Assembly (NCBI GenBank): GCA_033977485.1
Contig: CM066988.1
Coordinates: 4,548,501-4,612,500, forward strand
Length of the DNA: 64,000 nt
From: Hydrangea macrophylla
Lineage: Eukaryota > Streptophyta > Magnoliopsida > Cornales > Hydrangeaceae
Direction of reading: 5' to 3'
Shown here one piece after another: positions 10,296 to 21,446 of the stretch (position 1 is its first letter; each line of letters starts with the position of its first letter). A program made the translations under genes and the position numbers. Below the pieces are notes generated by a model. The model saw only the letters and a list, made by a program, of their open reading frames with translations, had not been told where the DNA came from and did no database searches.

Positions 10296-12775
10296 TGTGA
10301 CGCCCCGCCCCGCCACGGTTCCCGGCGACGGGGTGTCAACCGGCGGAAGTACAACAATAACAGTAATAATAGTAGGCTTTGAGACTAATCGGGAACTCCC
10401 CGAGTCCTAGACTCCGAGGGTTACCTGAATAATATAAATTCATCATTTGGAAAACATTTATAAAATTTAAATCTGGTTTTCATATGAAACATTATTTTCT
10501 TGAAACGAAACGTTTTCAATATAAGCAGCGGAAAATCAGAGTTTAGCTAACCTTTTATTTAAAAGCGGGTGGACTAACCTGTGTCCAAATAAACATAACA
10601 TATCCTTTGAAAACATAATTTTATTACATTAAATAAAAGATAATCCCCACACACGGGGTCTTCAAACTATAGTGGAAGCATTGTCAAATTTCGGGGCCTC
10701 GCTCTTATCTATACCACCTGAAAGGAAAGTTTAATAGTTCATAAGCCAAAGGCTCGTATAGTCATATAACCGCACAATAACATCTGTTATATATCATGCA
10801 TGAGTGTAATGAATGCCAATGTCAATGCATGAAAACCATTTTTATGCCTTTTTAAACACTCACCCTCAATCGTCAATATCATTACCCGGACCATGGGCTT
10901 CCCGTCCACGTAGGCCTAGCCTCAAACGTGCGGGACTTTGGGCCTTACGAATTACACGGAGGCCTAGCCTTCAACGTTACGGGGGTTTCTTGCAGCACAT
11001 CCCGCAAATTCGAGTTCCTAGTGGTACCCATCTCACACGCCTACCCAAAAAATCCGGGATTTCTAACTTTTCAAAACAAAATCCCTCTTAGAGGGTTTTA
11101 TGCATGGAAGCCTCTAAGGTCTTCCCTTTTAAAAACCTGGAAGCCTCTACGGTCTTCCTTTTTTTAAAAATTGAAAGCCTCTAAGGTCTTTCATCCCAAA
11201 ATCATTTTCGTGATTTTCGTGTTCATGCTCATGCTTATGAAATGATATGACATATGCGAGCTCTAAGCATTCAGACATATTCAATATTTCATAAGACAGA
11301 TTATTAAGGCATGCTATCAATTAAAAACAACACAATAGACATGCTGAAATTATCCAGGTAAACACATAAGGCATAGCAACTCAAGTAAACATGTAAGTAC
11401 ACTATTAACATGTTATACAACTTTATTGAGGGTTATACGGAACTACCGTTCACCGAGGATAGACTGAATAATAAATCAGAATAGAAACTGGAACTGCTCA
11501 ATCTGTTACAAATCTCAATATACAATAATGCGCGTATATTAGTGAGGTACAACACCTCTAAGCATAAGTACAACTACTATTAAAGTGAGGTACAACTCTT
11601 AAAGCATAGGGTACAAGGCCCCTTGGCTCAAAACAGATTTAAGTACAACAAAGCAGAAGTTTTTATTAACTGCCTGAGGTCGCGCGCGCGGGCCACTCGC
11701 GCGAATTTTGTTCAGAAAGGCCACGAGGTAATTTAAAAACAGTTTTTTTTTTTTTTTTTTTAAAATAGTTTGGTCACGCGCGCGAGATGTCACAGTGATG
11801 TCCTCTTCCTTAATTTTCCCTGTTTAGAAATCAAAGGTTGATTTTTACCCATTTTGAAAACTTAATCAAAAATAGACTTTCAATATATGAATCTCTTCCT
11901 TTTTCCGCGTAGATTTCAAATATGAAATCAGTTTTTCAAGAGTAAAAACATAGCTCTTGATTTTAATGAAAAACCAAACGATGACAAAACTTTAATTTGA
12001 CCGTTCGTCGCAACCGTTAAGAATTAGCTCTTGAAATTAAAAAGGGAGCCTCGTGGGGTCGAGACCTTTCATTTGGTATAAAGAAATCAAATTTCTATGA
12101 CTGTTTTTCTGTTCGCTATTTTTGAACCCTTAACAATATACATATGAAATATATATATGTACCTATATATATGTACATCTCTACACTAACAGTTTAAATA
12201 TAAATTGAATTTAAGATCATAAATTTACAGAAGCTTACCCAAATGAATTTATTGAGAATAGTAGAGAATTTCCAAAGAGATAAGCCAAGCTATGATTGAA
12301 TCTCCTTAATTAACTATGTATATATCTACATAACCATGTATGATGTATGTGGTTATGTATGAATTAATCAGTGTGTGTAAGTAAATATATGTGGGGTGTA
12401 TGAGTCTCTGCGTGAGAGATAGAAATAGTGGAGAGTTGAGAGACAGTAGAGATTGAGTGATTGAGGGGGGGTTTAGGTGTAGTATATATAATCATAAAGG
12501 CTTGAGCACTAAACACATAATGGGGCACTAAGCATATAATGGGGCACTAAACATATAATGGGGCACATATAATACACATGAGCACTAAACACATAGTGCA
12601 CATATAATACACATGCACTTACTGCCCACTCATTTGAGTGGTTTCCAATGTTCTAATGAGGGATTCTCATGTGTGTTGAGCTCACGCGATGATACACACA
12701 TGCAGGTAAAAATTGTTTAGCCAAAAATTCAATTTTGGTAATTTTAATAAATAAAAAAAAATACGGGGTATTACA
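10296..12775 (-). mobile_element. Family-A 3' LTR
   Basis: This is the 2480-bp copy of the LTR at 17804-20245. It keeps 30 bases at about 11306-11335 that the other copy lacks. The sequence CATGCT brackets that stretch, which fits a deletion between short repeats in the partner. A poly-T run at about 11744-11761 is longer here. Confidence 0.95.
12506..12615. repeat. GGGGCACTAAACATATAAT minisatellite in LTR
   Basis: Units of about 19-20 bp built on GGGGCACTAAACATATAAT recur, followed by related GAGCACTAAACACATA and AATACACATG pieces. The partner LTR has the same array at about 19975-20086. It lies just upstream, in element orientation, of the TATA-like sequence. Confidence 0.7.
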
Positions 12776-12790
12776 TCCTACCCACCATAA
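12776..12790 (-). promoter_or_regulatory. Polypurine tract of family-A element
   Basis: The minus strand reads GGTGGGTAGGA immediately before the 3' LTR. This is the expected place for the primer of plus-strand DNA synthesis. Confidence 0.7.
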
Positions 12791-12849
12791 AAGAAATTTC
12801 GTCCGCGAAATTCGCACACCGATAATCATTATCACAGAAAACAAATAAC

Positions 12850-15550
12850 TCAAGAAGCAAATAATTGCGGATATCGATCGCGCATCTCCTTCTCATTCTC
12901 CCAAGTAGTCTCCTTAGTACTATGGTGACGCCACAGTACTTGAACCAAACGAATAGTCCTACCACGAAGCACATGCTCCTTAGTTTCCAGGATCTGAACG
13001 GGTTGTTCCTCGTAAGACGCATCTTGCTCCAATGGTAAATTAGTCCAATCTAAAACATGAGACGGATCAGGTTCATACTTTCGAAGCATTGAGATATGAA
13101 ATACATTATGAACTTTCTCCAACTGCGGAGGCAAACCCAACCGATAGGCGAGTTCACCCACACGTTCTAAAATCTGGAAAGGTCCAATGAAACGAGGTGA
13201 AAGCTTCTTATCCTGTCCAAAACGAAGCACACCACGACGAGGTGAAACTTTGAGAAACACATGATCTCCAACTTCAAAGGACAAAGGTCTTCTCTTTTTA
13301 TCAGCATAACTTTTCTGTCGACTCTGAGCCGTAAGTATCCTCGCACGAATTAGTTTTATCTTTTCAGTAGTTTCCCTTACTAGATCTGGTCCTAACAGAG
13401 ACGCTTCTCCAACTTCTGTCCAATATACGGGAGAACGACACGGTCGTCCATAAAGGGCCTCAAACGGTGCCATCTGAATACTCGCTTGATAACTATTGTT
13501 ATACCCAAACTCGATCAATGGTAGGTGGTCTTCCCAACTACCTTTGAAGTCCATAACACAAGCTCGTAACATATCTTCCAAGGTCTGTATAGTACGTTCT
13601 GACTGACCATCCGTCTGAGGATGAAAAGCCGTACTAAATTTCAATTCTGTTCCCAAAGATTTTTGGAGACCTTCCCAAAACAAGGAAGTAAACCGCGGAT
13701 CTCGATCCGACACAATCGAAACAGGGACTCCATGTAATCGAATGATTTCTCGAATATACAAGCGGCTAAGGACATCAACCGAATCGGTCAAACGCATTCC
13801 CAGAAAATGTGCAGACTTTGTCAAACGATCAACAATGACCCAAATAGCATCATGACCGCGTGGTGACCTAGGAAGTGCTGTCACAAAATCCATTGTCACG
13901 TGCTCCCACTTCCACTCTGAAACTGGTAATGGTTGTAATAACCCTGCAGGTCTCTGATGTTCGGCTTTCACTTGTTGACAAGTCAAACAATGAGATACAA
14001 ACTTAGCGACATCGCGCTTCATGCCCTTCCACCAAAACTGACGTCGCAGATTATGGTACATCTTGTTACCTCCCGGATGCACCGCTAATCGTGAATGATG
14101 GAATTCCTTCATCACTTGTTCATGAACTGCCAATGGTACAAACAAACGGTCTTTGAACTTCAACCCACGCTCGGAGTCAAAAGTCCAACCTTCTATAACA
14201 TCACCTCGAAGAATTCGCATACGAAAAGTAGATGCTACAGGATCAGATTGTTGCTCATCTTTCACTTGTTGGATGATCGACGGTTGAGTCATAACAGAAT
14301 ATAATGAAGTACGATCATCAGAGTCGTCAAGTTCTACCTCAAACTCCCCAATCTGATCGAGCATGTTCCATTCCTGAATGGCCAGACAAGCCAATGAACC
14401 TCGTGACTTGCGACTCAGCGCATCGGCCACTACATTTGCCTTCCCTGGATGATACTGTAGTTTAAAATCATAATCTTCTAAGTACTCCATCCATCGACGT
14501 TGTCGAAGATTCAAATCGCGTTGAGTAAAGATGTACTTCAAGCTCTTGTGGTCTGAAAAGACATCAAATCGTTCCCTACATAAGTAATGACGCCATGACT
14601 TTAAGGCAAACACAACGGCAGCAAGCTCTAAATCATGAGTTGGATAATTCTGCTCATGAGGCTTCAACTGGCACGAACCATAGGCAACAACCTTTCCTTC
14701 TTGCATAAGTACACACCCCAAACCAAGAAGTGAAGCATCACAATAAACTGCGTAGTCAACACCACGCTCCGGAATAATCAAAATCGGTGCAGAAGTCAAT
14801 CGAGTCTTTAAAAGTTGAAAAGCTTTCTCGCACTCCTCAGTCCAAATGAATTTCACCCCTTTTCGTGTCAGCTTAGTCAAAGGTGAAGCAATACGAGAAA
14901 AGTCCTTTACAAAGCGACGGTAATAGCCTGCTAAACCCAAGAAACTACGTACCTCAAATACGTTCTTAGGTGGCTGCCAATCCATAACAGATTCAATCTT
15001 TGATGAATCAACTGACACTCCATCTCTCGAGACAACGTGTCCCAAAAATTTCACTTCTGTCAACCAAAAATCACATTTAGATAATTTACCGAACAATCTG
15101 TGAGTACGCAATACTTGTAGGACAATCCTCAAGTGTTCTTCATGAAGTTCCTTAGAGGAAGAGTAGATGAGAATATCATCAATAAATACAATCACAAACT
15201 TATCCAAATAATTGTGAAATACTCGTTGCATAAGATCCATGAATGCTGCTGGAGCATTGGTCAATCCGAATGGCATAACCATAAACTCAAAATGTCCATA
15301 CCGGGACCTAAAAGCTGTCTTCGAGATGTCTGACTCCCGAATACGGAGTTGATGATAACCCGATCTCAGATCAATCTTGGAGAAACAAGTGGAACCTTTG
15401 AGTTGATCAAACAAATCATCGATTCTAGGAAGTGGATATTTATTCTTGATTGTCACATGATTGAGTTTTCGATAATCGATACACAATCTCAACGCTCCAT
15501 CCTTCTTTTTAACAAAGAGAACAGGAGCTCCCCACGGGGATACACTCGGG
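12850..15550 (-). pseudogene. pol: Family-A pol: RT, RNase H, integrase, chromodomain
   Basis: A continuous frame of about 880 codons follows the frameshift near 15550. In order it holds: RT with FIDD at about residue 103 (the YxDD box) and [10 protein letters not shown]; RNase H with YCDAS near 251 and the ADALSRK end near 360; an integrase zinc finger with HHCC spacing (about 465-515); the integrase core with [11 protein letters not shown] and HPQTDGQSE (about 540-650); a GPF-type C-terminal domain; and a chromodomain with [14 protein letters not shown] near 850. The chromodomain and sequence type indicate the Tekay/Del clade. This part is fully open. It is called a pseudogene only because gag and protease lie out of frame or behind stops, so the normal polyprotein cannot be made by simple translation. 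Confidence 0.93.
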
Positions 15551-16444
15551 CCCCTTACTCTGGAGATCTTCCAACTGAATCTTCAACTCCTTCAATTCTG
15601 CTGGTGCCATACGATATGGCGGAATAGAAATAGGCGAAGTGCCTGGCACAAGATTGATTGCAAAATCGATAGCACGAACAGGTGGCAATTCGGATAAGTC
15701 TTCTGGAAAGACATCAGGAAATTCACAAACAATGGGTGGCAATTCCACAAGAGGAGTGCCCCTCTCCATGGCCAATAAACTAGCCAGAGTTCCAAGAGAA
15801 GAATATAAACTACTCCGTGAAAACAACGAGGGTAGCGGCAAATCCAATTGATCGCCCTCGATTCTACAACTGTCTCCCTCAGGAGTGAAAAGAGTAACCC
15901 GACGCTTAAAACAATCTATGAAAGCTCGATACTCGACCAACCAGTCCATCCCAAGGATGACATCGAATCCTAGATTCGGCATAACAATCAAATCGACACT
16001 CAATTGCTGGTCTGCTATCAAAAGCATACAACTACGGCAAACATAATTCAAATGAATAACACCTCCAACTGGAGTATCAACAGATAAGACATGCTCCAAG
16101 CATTCTATCTCTAACCCCAATACTGATGTGAATGCTGATGAGATGAATGAGTGTGATGCACCAGTGTCAAACAATATAGATGCCCAAGAGTTAAACAATG
16201 GGACGATACCTCGGATCACAGAAGGTCCGGCATTCCCAGTAGATAACATAGGGAGAGCAAAATTCCTTCCTTGAGGTTCTTGGTGTTGTTGTGGCTGAAT
16301 GCCACCACGGTTATCTGTCCTCTGATAATTACCCTGGTTCCCTCTGTTCTGGTAGGGTTTCACGCTTTGAGCGGATACTGCCTGAGATGGTGGATAGTAT
16401 GGTGTTGAACCGATCGACTGAGATTTCTTGGGTGGTGGTTGAGG
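15509..16444 (-). pseudogene. pro: Family-A protease segment after the Gag stop
   Basis: This segment is in the same frame as gag but follows the TGA at 16445-16447. A Q/P-rich linker precedes an aspartic protease with the active-site motif LFDTGASHSF (D about 66 residues from the GTG at 16363). The region approaching RT follows (FPEDLSELPPVR). The frame ends at 15509 because about 8 nucleotides appear to be missing near 15548-15556, just before the conserved SPWGAP region. RT continues in another frame. The product would be an internal part of a Gag-Pol polyprotein. It has no credible start codon of its own. Confidence 0.85.
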
Positions 16445-17557
16445 TCAAAACTTGATAAAATGATTTAGATCACCACATCGGAGACAAACTTTCTCCCCAG
16501 CAGTATTCACACCTCGCTGTAACCCCAATTGTTGAGAACTTCGATAAGAAGATCTTTGTTGTGAATGGGCTCGTTGCTGCTGTTGTTGTGGAGGTTGGGA
16601 CTTCAATTGAGACCTAGTCTCTGTCTTGGCCTTCTTAAACTGACCAGTGCTCTTGGCTGGAGTAACCATCTCCCTGGCCCTTTTTAGATCTAAATCTACA
16701 CTTTCAACACCCAACGCCCTTGTCAAAGTATCATCATAAGTGGTGATAGGCGTGCTAGCCAGACTTTTCCAAATGTAGGGTCGAAGACCAGAGGCAAAAC
16801 GTGTAGCCTTAAAATGATCACTGACCAACTGCTCTTGAGCAAAACGAGCCAAGGTGGAAAACATAGTAGCATATTCTGTCACTGACATTTCCCCCTGCTG
16901 AAGGGTAAAGAATTCAGCCCTCTTTGCGTCCCTCTGTACTTCTGGGAAGTAGTTATCGAGGAAAAGACTCTTAAATGACTTCCAAGTCATGCCAGCAAGT
17001 GGATGAACACTCATGGTGCAATCCCACCAATGGGTAGCTTCTCCAGAAAATAAGTATGTAGCCAACTTGATGCGGAGAGCATCCTCATGAAGATCAATAA
17101 ATTCGAATATCTTTGTGATATGCTGAAGCCAATCCTCTGCAGCCATCGGGTCAGAGCTACCAGAGAACTGTGGTGGCTTCCTAGCATCGAAATCTTTGGT
17201 AATCAACCGCTCCCGAGCTCTAGCGGGATTTGTCTCACCTCTCGGAGTACGAGGGGGAGGAGGCGGCATAGCATCTCTAACTGCCCTTGCAATTACATCA
17301 ACAACATTCTGCAATCCTTGCGGTCCATCAGGAATATCAACCGGTCCTGTGGAAGCTTCAGACTCAAATGCAACATCATGCGCGTGACCTCGACCACGAC
17401 CACGACCTCGACCACGGCTTTGACCTTGACCACGGCCTCTACCTGGACCACGTCCTCGAGCACGACCTCGACCTCGGCCTCTAACTGGTACCGACGCAGC
17501 CGATATCTACTCGTTAGCCTCTAGTTCAATACTGGGATTCTCACGACGTGGCGGCAT
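16445..17557 (-). pseudogene. gag: Family-A gag with two in-frame lesions
   Basis: The likely start is ATG at 17557 (MPPRRENPS), a typical start for this clade. TAG at 17509-17507 stops it at codon 17. The frame then continues through an Arg/Gly-rich stretch (about 17380-17490), a capsid-type retrotransposon Gag domain (WLQHITKIFEF to RFAQEQLVSDHFK) and a Gln-rich linker. It ends inside a CCHC zinc knuckle, CLRCGDLNHFIKF, where TGA (16447-16445) sits exactly at the final cysteine. Gag would package element RNA in a cytoplasmic particle. Both stops could arise by single substitutions. A leaky gag/pol stop is conceivable, but it would remove the fourth zinc ligand. Confidence 0.9.
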
Positions 17558-17788
17558 AACTATAATAAGATTGAATCGAGTAAACGAATCACACAACATG
17601 ATCTAATCATGAAGTGTAATCGACAATACACGTAAATGTCAAGTAAGTAGTTAACATCTCAAGTTACCAAGTAACAAGTTAACACATATCAATCATATGT
17701 CGTTTATCCACTAATCATGTCTAACATGACAATCAAAACTAAACATGTGAGCACATAACACGGCGTCCAAAGTATTCGACCCGGTTAT

Positions 17789-17800
17789 GCTTTGATACCA
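17789..17800 (-). promoter_or_regulatory. Primer-binding site, family-A element
   Basis: The minus strand reads TGGTATCAAAGC, three bases after the 5' LTR. It differs at one position from TGGTATCAGAGC, the complement of initiator methionine tRNA used by most plant gypsy elements. Confidence 0.85.
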
Positions 17801-17803
17801 TTC

Positions 17804-20245
17804 TGTGACGCCCCGCCCCGCCACGGTTCCCGGCGACGGGGTGTCAACCGGCGGAAGTACAACAATAACAGCAATAATAGTAGGCTTTGAGACTAATCGG
17901 GAACTCCCCGAGTCCTAGACTCCGAGGGTTACCTGAATAATATAAATTCATCATTTGGAAAACATTTATAAAATTTAAATCTGGTTTTCAAATGAAACAT
18001 TCTTTTCTTGAAATGAAACGTTTTCAATATAAGCAGCGGAAAATCAGAGTTTAGCTAACCTTTTATTTAAAAGCGGGTGGACTAACCTTTGTCCAAATAA
18101 ACATAACATATCCTTTGAAAACATAATTTTATTACATTAAATAAAAGATAATCCCCACACACGGGGTCTTCAAACTATAGTGGAAGCATTGTCAAATTTC
18201 GGGGCCTCGCTCTTATCTATACCACCTGAAAGGAAGGTTTAATAGTTCATAAGCCAAAGGCTCGTATAGTCATATAACCGTACAATAACATCTGTTATAT
18301 ATCATGCATGAGTGTAATGAATGCCAATGTCAATGCATGAAAACCATTTTCATGCCTTTTTAAACACTCACCCTCAATCGTCAATATCATTACCCGGACC
18401 ATGGGCTTCCCGTCCACGTAGGCCTAGCCTCAAACGTGCGGGACTTTGGGCCTTACGAATTACACGGAGGCCTAGCCTTCAACGTTACGGGGGTTTCTTG
18501 CAGCACATCCCGCAAATTCGAGTTCCTAGTGGTACCCATCTCACACGCCTACCCACAAATCCGGGATTTCTAACTTTTCAAAACAAAATCCCTCTTAGTG
18601 GGTTTTATGCATGGAAGCCTCTAAGGTCTTCCCTTTTAAAAACCTGGAAGCCTCTACGGTCTTCCTTTTTTTAAAAATTGAAAGCCTCTAAGGTCTTTCA
18701 TCCCAAAATCATTTTCGTGATTTTCGTGTTCATGCTCATGCTTATGAAATGATATGACATATGCGAGCTCTAAGCATTCAGACATATTCAATATTTCATA
18801 AGACAGATTATTAAGGCATGCTGAAATTATCCAGGTAAACACATAAGGCATAGCAACTCAAGTAAACATGTAAGTACACTATTAACATGTTATACAACTT
18901 TATTGAGGGTTATACGGAACTACCGTTCACCGAGGATAGACTGAATAATAAATCAGAATAGAAACTGGAACTGCTCAATCTGTTACAAATCTCAATATAC
19001 AATAATGCGCGTATATTAGTGAGGTACAACACCTCTAAGCATAAGTACAACTACTATTAAAGTGAGGTACAACTCTTAAAGCATAGGGTACAAGGCCCCT
19101 TGGCTCAAAACAGATTTAAGTACAACAAAGCAGAAGTTTTTATTAACTGCCTGAGGTCGCGCGCGCGGGCCACTCGCGCGAATTTTGTTCAGAAAGGCCA
19201 CGAGGTAATTTAAAAACAGTTTTTTTTTTAAAAATAGTTTGGTCACGCGCGCGAGATGTCACAGTGATGTCCTCTTCCTTATTTTTCCCTGTTTAGAAAT
19301 CAAAGGTTGATTTTTACCCATTTTGAAAACTTAATCAAAAATAGACTTTCAATATATGAATCTCTTCCTTTTTCCGCGTAGATTTCAAATATGAAATCAG
19401 TTTTTCAAGAGTAAAAACACAGCTCTTGATTTTAATGAAAAACCGAACGATGACAAAACTTTAATTTGACCGTTCGTCGCAACCGTTAAGAATTAGCTCT
19501 TGAAATTAAAAAGGGAGCCTCGTGGGGTCGAGACCTTTCATTTGGTATAAAGAAATCAAATTTCTATGACTGTTTTTCTGTTCGCTATTTTTGGACCCTT
19601 AACAATATACATATGAAATATATATATGTACCTATATATATGTACATCTCTACACTAACAGTTTAAATATAAATTGAATTTAAGATCATAAATTTACAAA
19701 AGCTTACCCAAATGAATTTATTGAGAATAGTAGAGAATTCCCAAAGAGATAAGCCAAGCTATGATTGAATCTCCTTAATTAACTATGTATATATCTACAT
19801 AACCATGTATGATGTATGTGGTTATGTATGAATTAATCAGTGTGTGTAAGTAAATATATGTGGGGGTGTATGAGTCTCTGCGTGAGAGATAGAAATAGTG
19901 GAGAGTTGAGAGACAGTAGAGATTGAGTGATTGAGGGGGGGTCTAGGTGTAGTATATATAATCATAAAGGCTTGAGCACTAAACACATAATGGGGCACTA
20001 AGCATATAATGGGGCACTAAACATATAATGGGGCACATAAAATACACATGAGCACTAAACACATAGTGCACATATAATACACATACACTTACTGCCCACT
20101 CATTTGAGTGGTTTCCAACGTTCTAATGAGGGATTCTCATGTGTGTTGAGCTCACGCGATGATACACACATGCAGGTAAAAATTGTTTTGCCAAAAATTC
20201 AATTTTGGTAATTTTAATAAATAAAAAAAAATACGGGGTATTACA
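17804..20245 (-). mobile_element. Family-A 5' LTR
   Basis: This 2442-bp LTR is bounded by TGTGACGCC next to the primer-binding site and by ATTACA next to the CTTAC duplication. It matches 10296-12775 closely. Differences are scattered single substitutions, a 30-bp deletion and homopolymer length changes. The open frame at 18321-18674 exists because of LTR sequence and is not a gene. Confidence 0.95.
19953..19960 (-). promoter_or_regulatory. TATA-like box of family-A LTR promoter
   Basis: TATATATA stands in an otherwise mixed stretch. Downstream on the minus strand come a C-rich block and a pyrimidine-rich leader with many CT steps, as expected near an LTR transcription start. The same box is at 12483-12490 in the 3' LTR. 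Position and composition are the only support. Confidence 0.45.
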
Positions 20246-21431
20246 CTTACACCATCAAAGCTTATGAATCACATTTAGGCAATTTATCCTAAATTTTACA
20301 ATTTTGGGAAAAACCTAGTGCTTGTGTCTATGTTATCCTCCTAACATTTATTTTCTTTCCTTATAAGCATAATTTATAGATAGCACAACTTAAACATGCA
20401 AATCACAATTAGTCAAGAGATCCTAAATTTACAACTTTAAAAAAAAAAAAAAAAAAAAAACTTGATGCATGTATCCAATTTGTTCTCCTATCATCACTCT
20501 AATTACATTTAACACCCCAAATTTTCAACTTACATAATCAAAGAATAAAATTCATATTTAGGCAAAATACCCCTAACATTACAACTTTGGAGACAACCTA
20601 ACATATAAATAAACTCAAGGCATTGTAGACAAGCATAACATATAGAAAAGCACCAATATAAATCTACCTCAAAGAAGCTTCTTCCAAAATAAATGAAAAT
20701 CACCCAATATGCAAGGAAATCCATAAAGGCTCCAATAACTCCAAGTATATGAGAAGAGAAGTCCAAGAACCCATTGCATGCAATAATTCTTCCATAGGAC
20801 TCCATGGTTGAAGGAGAGAAGTTTTGGAGCTCTATGTAATTAGGAAAAACTATGGTAAAGGCCACCAAAATGAATTTCGAAGGTACCCCTAGGTAGCTCT
20901 TGAAAATCTAAGACTAAAATGTGAAATAGTAAAACTCACGAAAATCCCTATTTAATGGCCTATTTGAGCTTGAAGAAGAAGGAGTAATGGAGGGTTTGTA
21001 TACCCACATTCATGTAAAGAGTAGGAGGAAGAAGAAGAGAGAAAAAGAAAGGAAAAAAATATGAAAAGTCAAGAGGGAGAGAGAGAAGTGGCTGGCCATT
21101 AAGTGGGGTGGTGGGGTCCACAAATTGTTTTGTCTTGTTTGGCATTTTAAATACTTGTAGATATATGTAGTATATGTGTGTGTATGTGTGGTCTACCTCT
21201 ACACACCCAATTTAAAATATGTACCCACTTTAACATCAAGATAATAAATAAAATCTTGTATTAAAATAAAATAAGACCAAATAAACCAAGAAAATTAAAT
21301 AAATAAATAAATAAATTAATATAGTGACATAAGTTCAGATAAATTCAAATACTGCCCCAAAATAATTAACTGGCCCGCACATCAGCATTTAAATAAGATT
21401 TTTCACTTAATTAAAATTTTGAGTTATGACA

Positions 21432-21446
21432 ATCTACCCTCCTTAA
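21432..21446 (-). promoter_or_regulatory. Polypurine tract of family-B element
   Basis: The minus strand reads AAGGAGGGTAGAT directly upstream of the 3' LTR. Confidence 0.7.

Larger units (their letters stand above)
10296..20245 (-). mobile_element. Family-A Tekay/Del chromovirus, nearly full length
   Basis: This 9950-bp element is flanked by CTTAC at 10291-10295 and 20246-20250. It starts TGTGACGCCCCGCC and ends GGGGTATTACA. On the minus strand the order is 5' LTR (17804-20245), primer-binding site, gag, protease, RT, RNase H, integrase, chromodomain, polypurine tract and 3' LTR (10296-12775). About two dozen substitutions over 2.4 kb separate the LTRs. It is the most recent large insertion in the stack. 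Two in-frame stops and one frameshift interrupt its coding sequence. Confidence 0.95.
8525..21431 (-). mobile_element. Family-B 3' LTR, split by nested element
   Basis: The two parts, 8525-10295 and 20251-21431, together match the intact LTR at 26398-29360. They total about 2.95 kb. The break is at ATTCTTAC, and the intact copy reads straight through at 28155-28170. The right part contains a 22-base A run (20439-20460); the partner LTR has about 42 A at the same place (28356-28397). Confidence 0.9.

Noticed and set aside
16445..16447. Selenocysteine or programmed recoding at the TGA
   Set aside because: Flowering plants do not use selenocysteine, and readthrough would still need the lost zinc ligand. 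A point lesion is simpler.
18321..18674. 117-codon open frame also present at 10813-11091
   Set aside because: Both lie at the same place in the two LTRs of one element. The conservation is explained by the LTR copies, and a small indel changes the frame in one.
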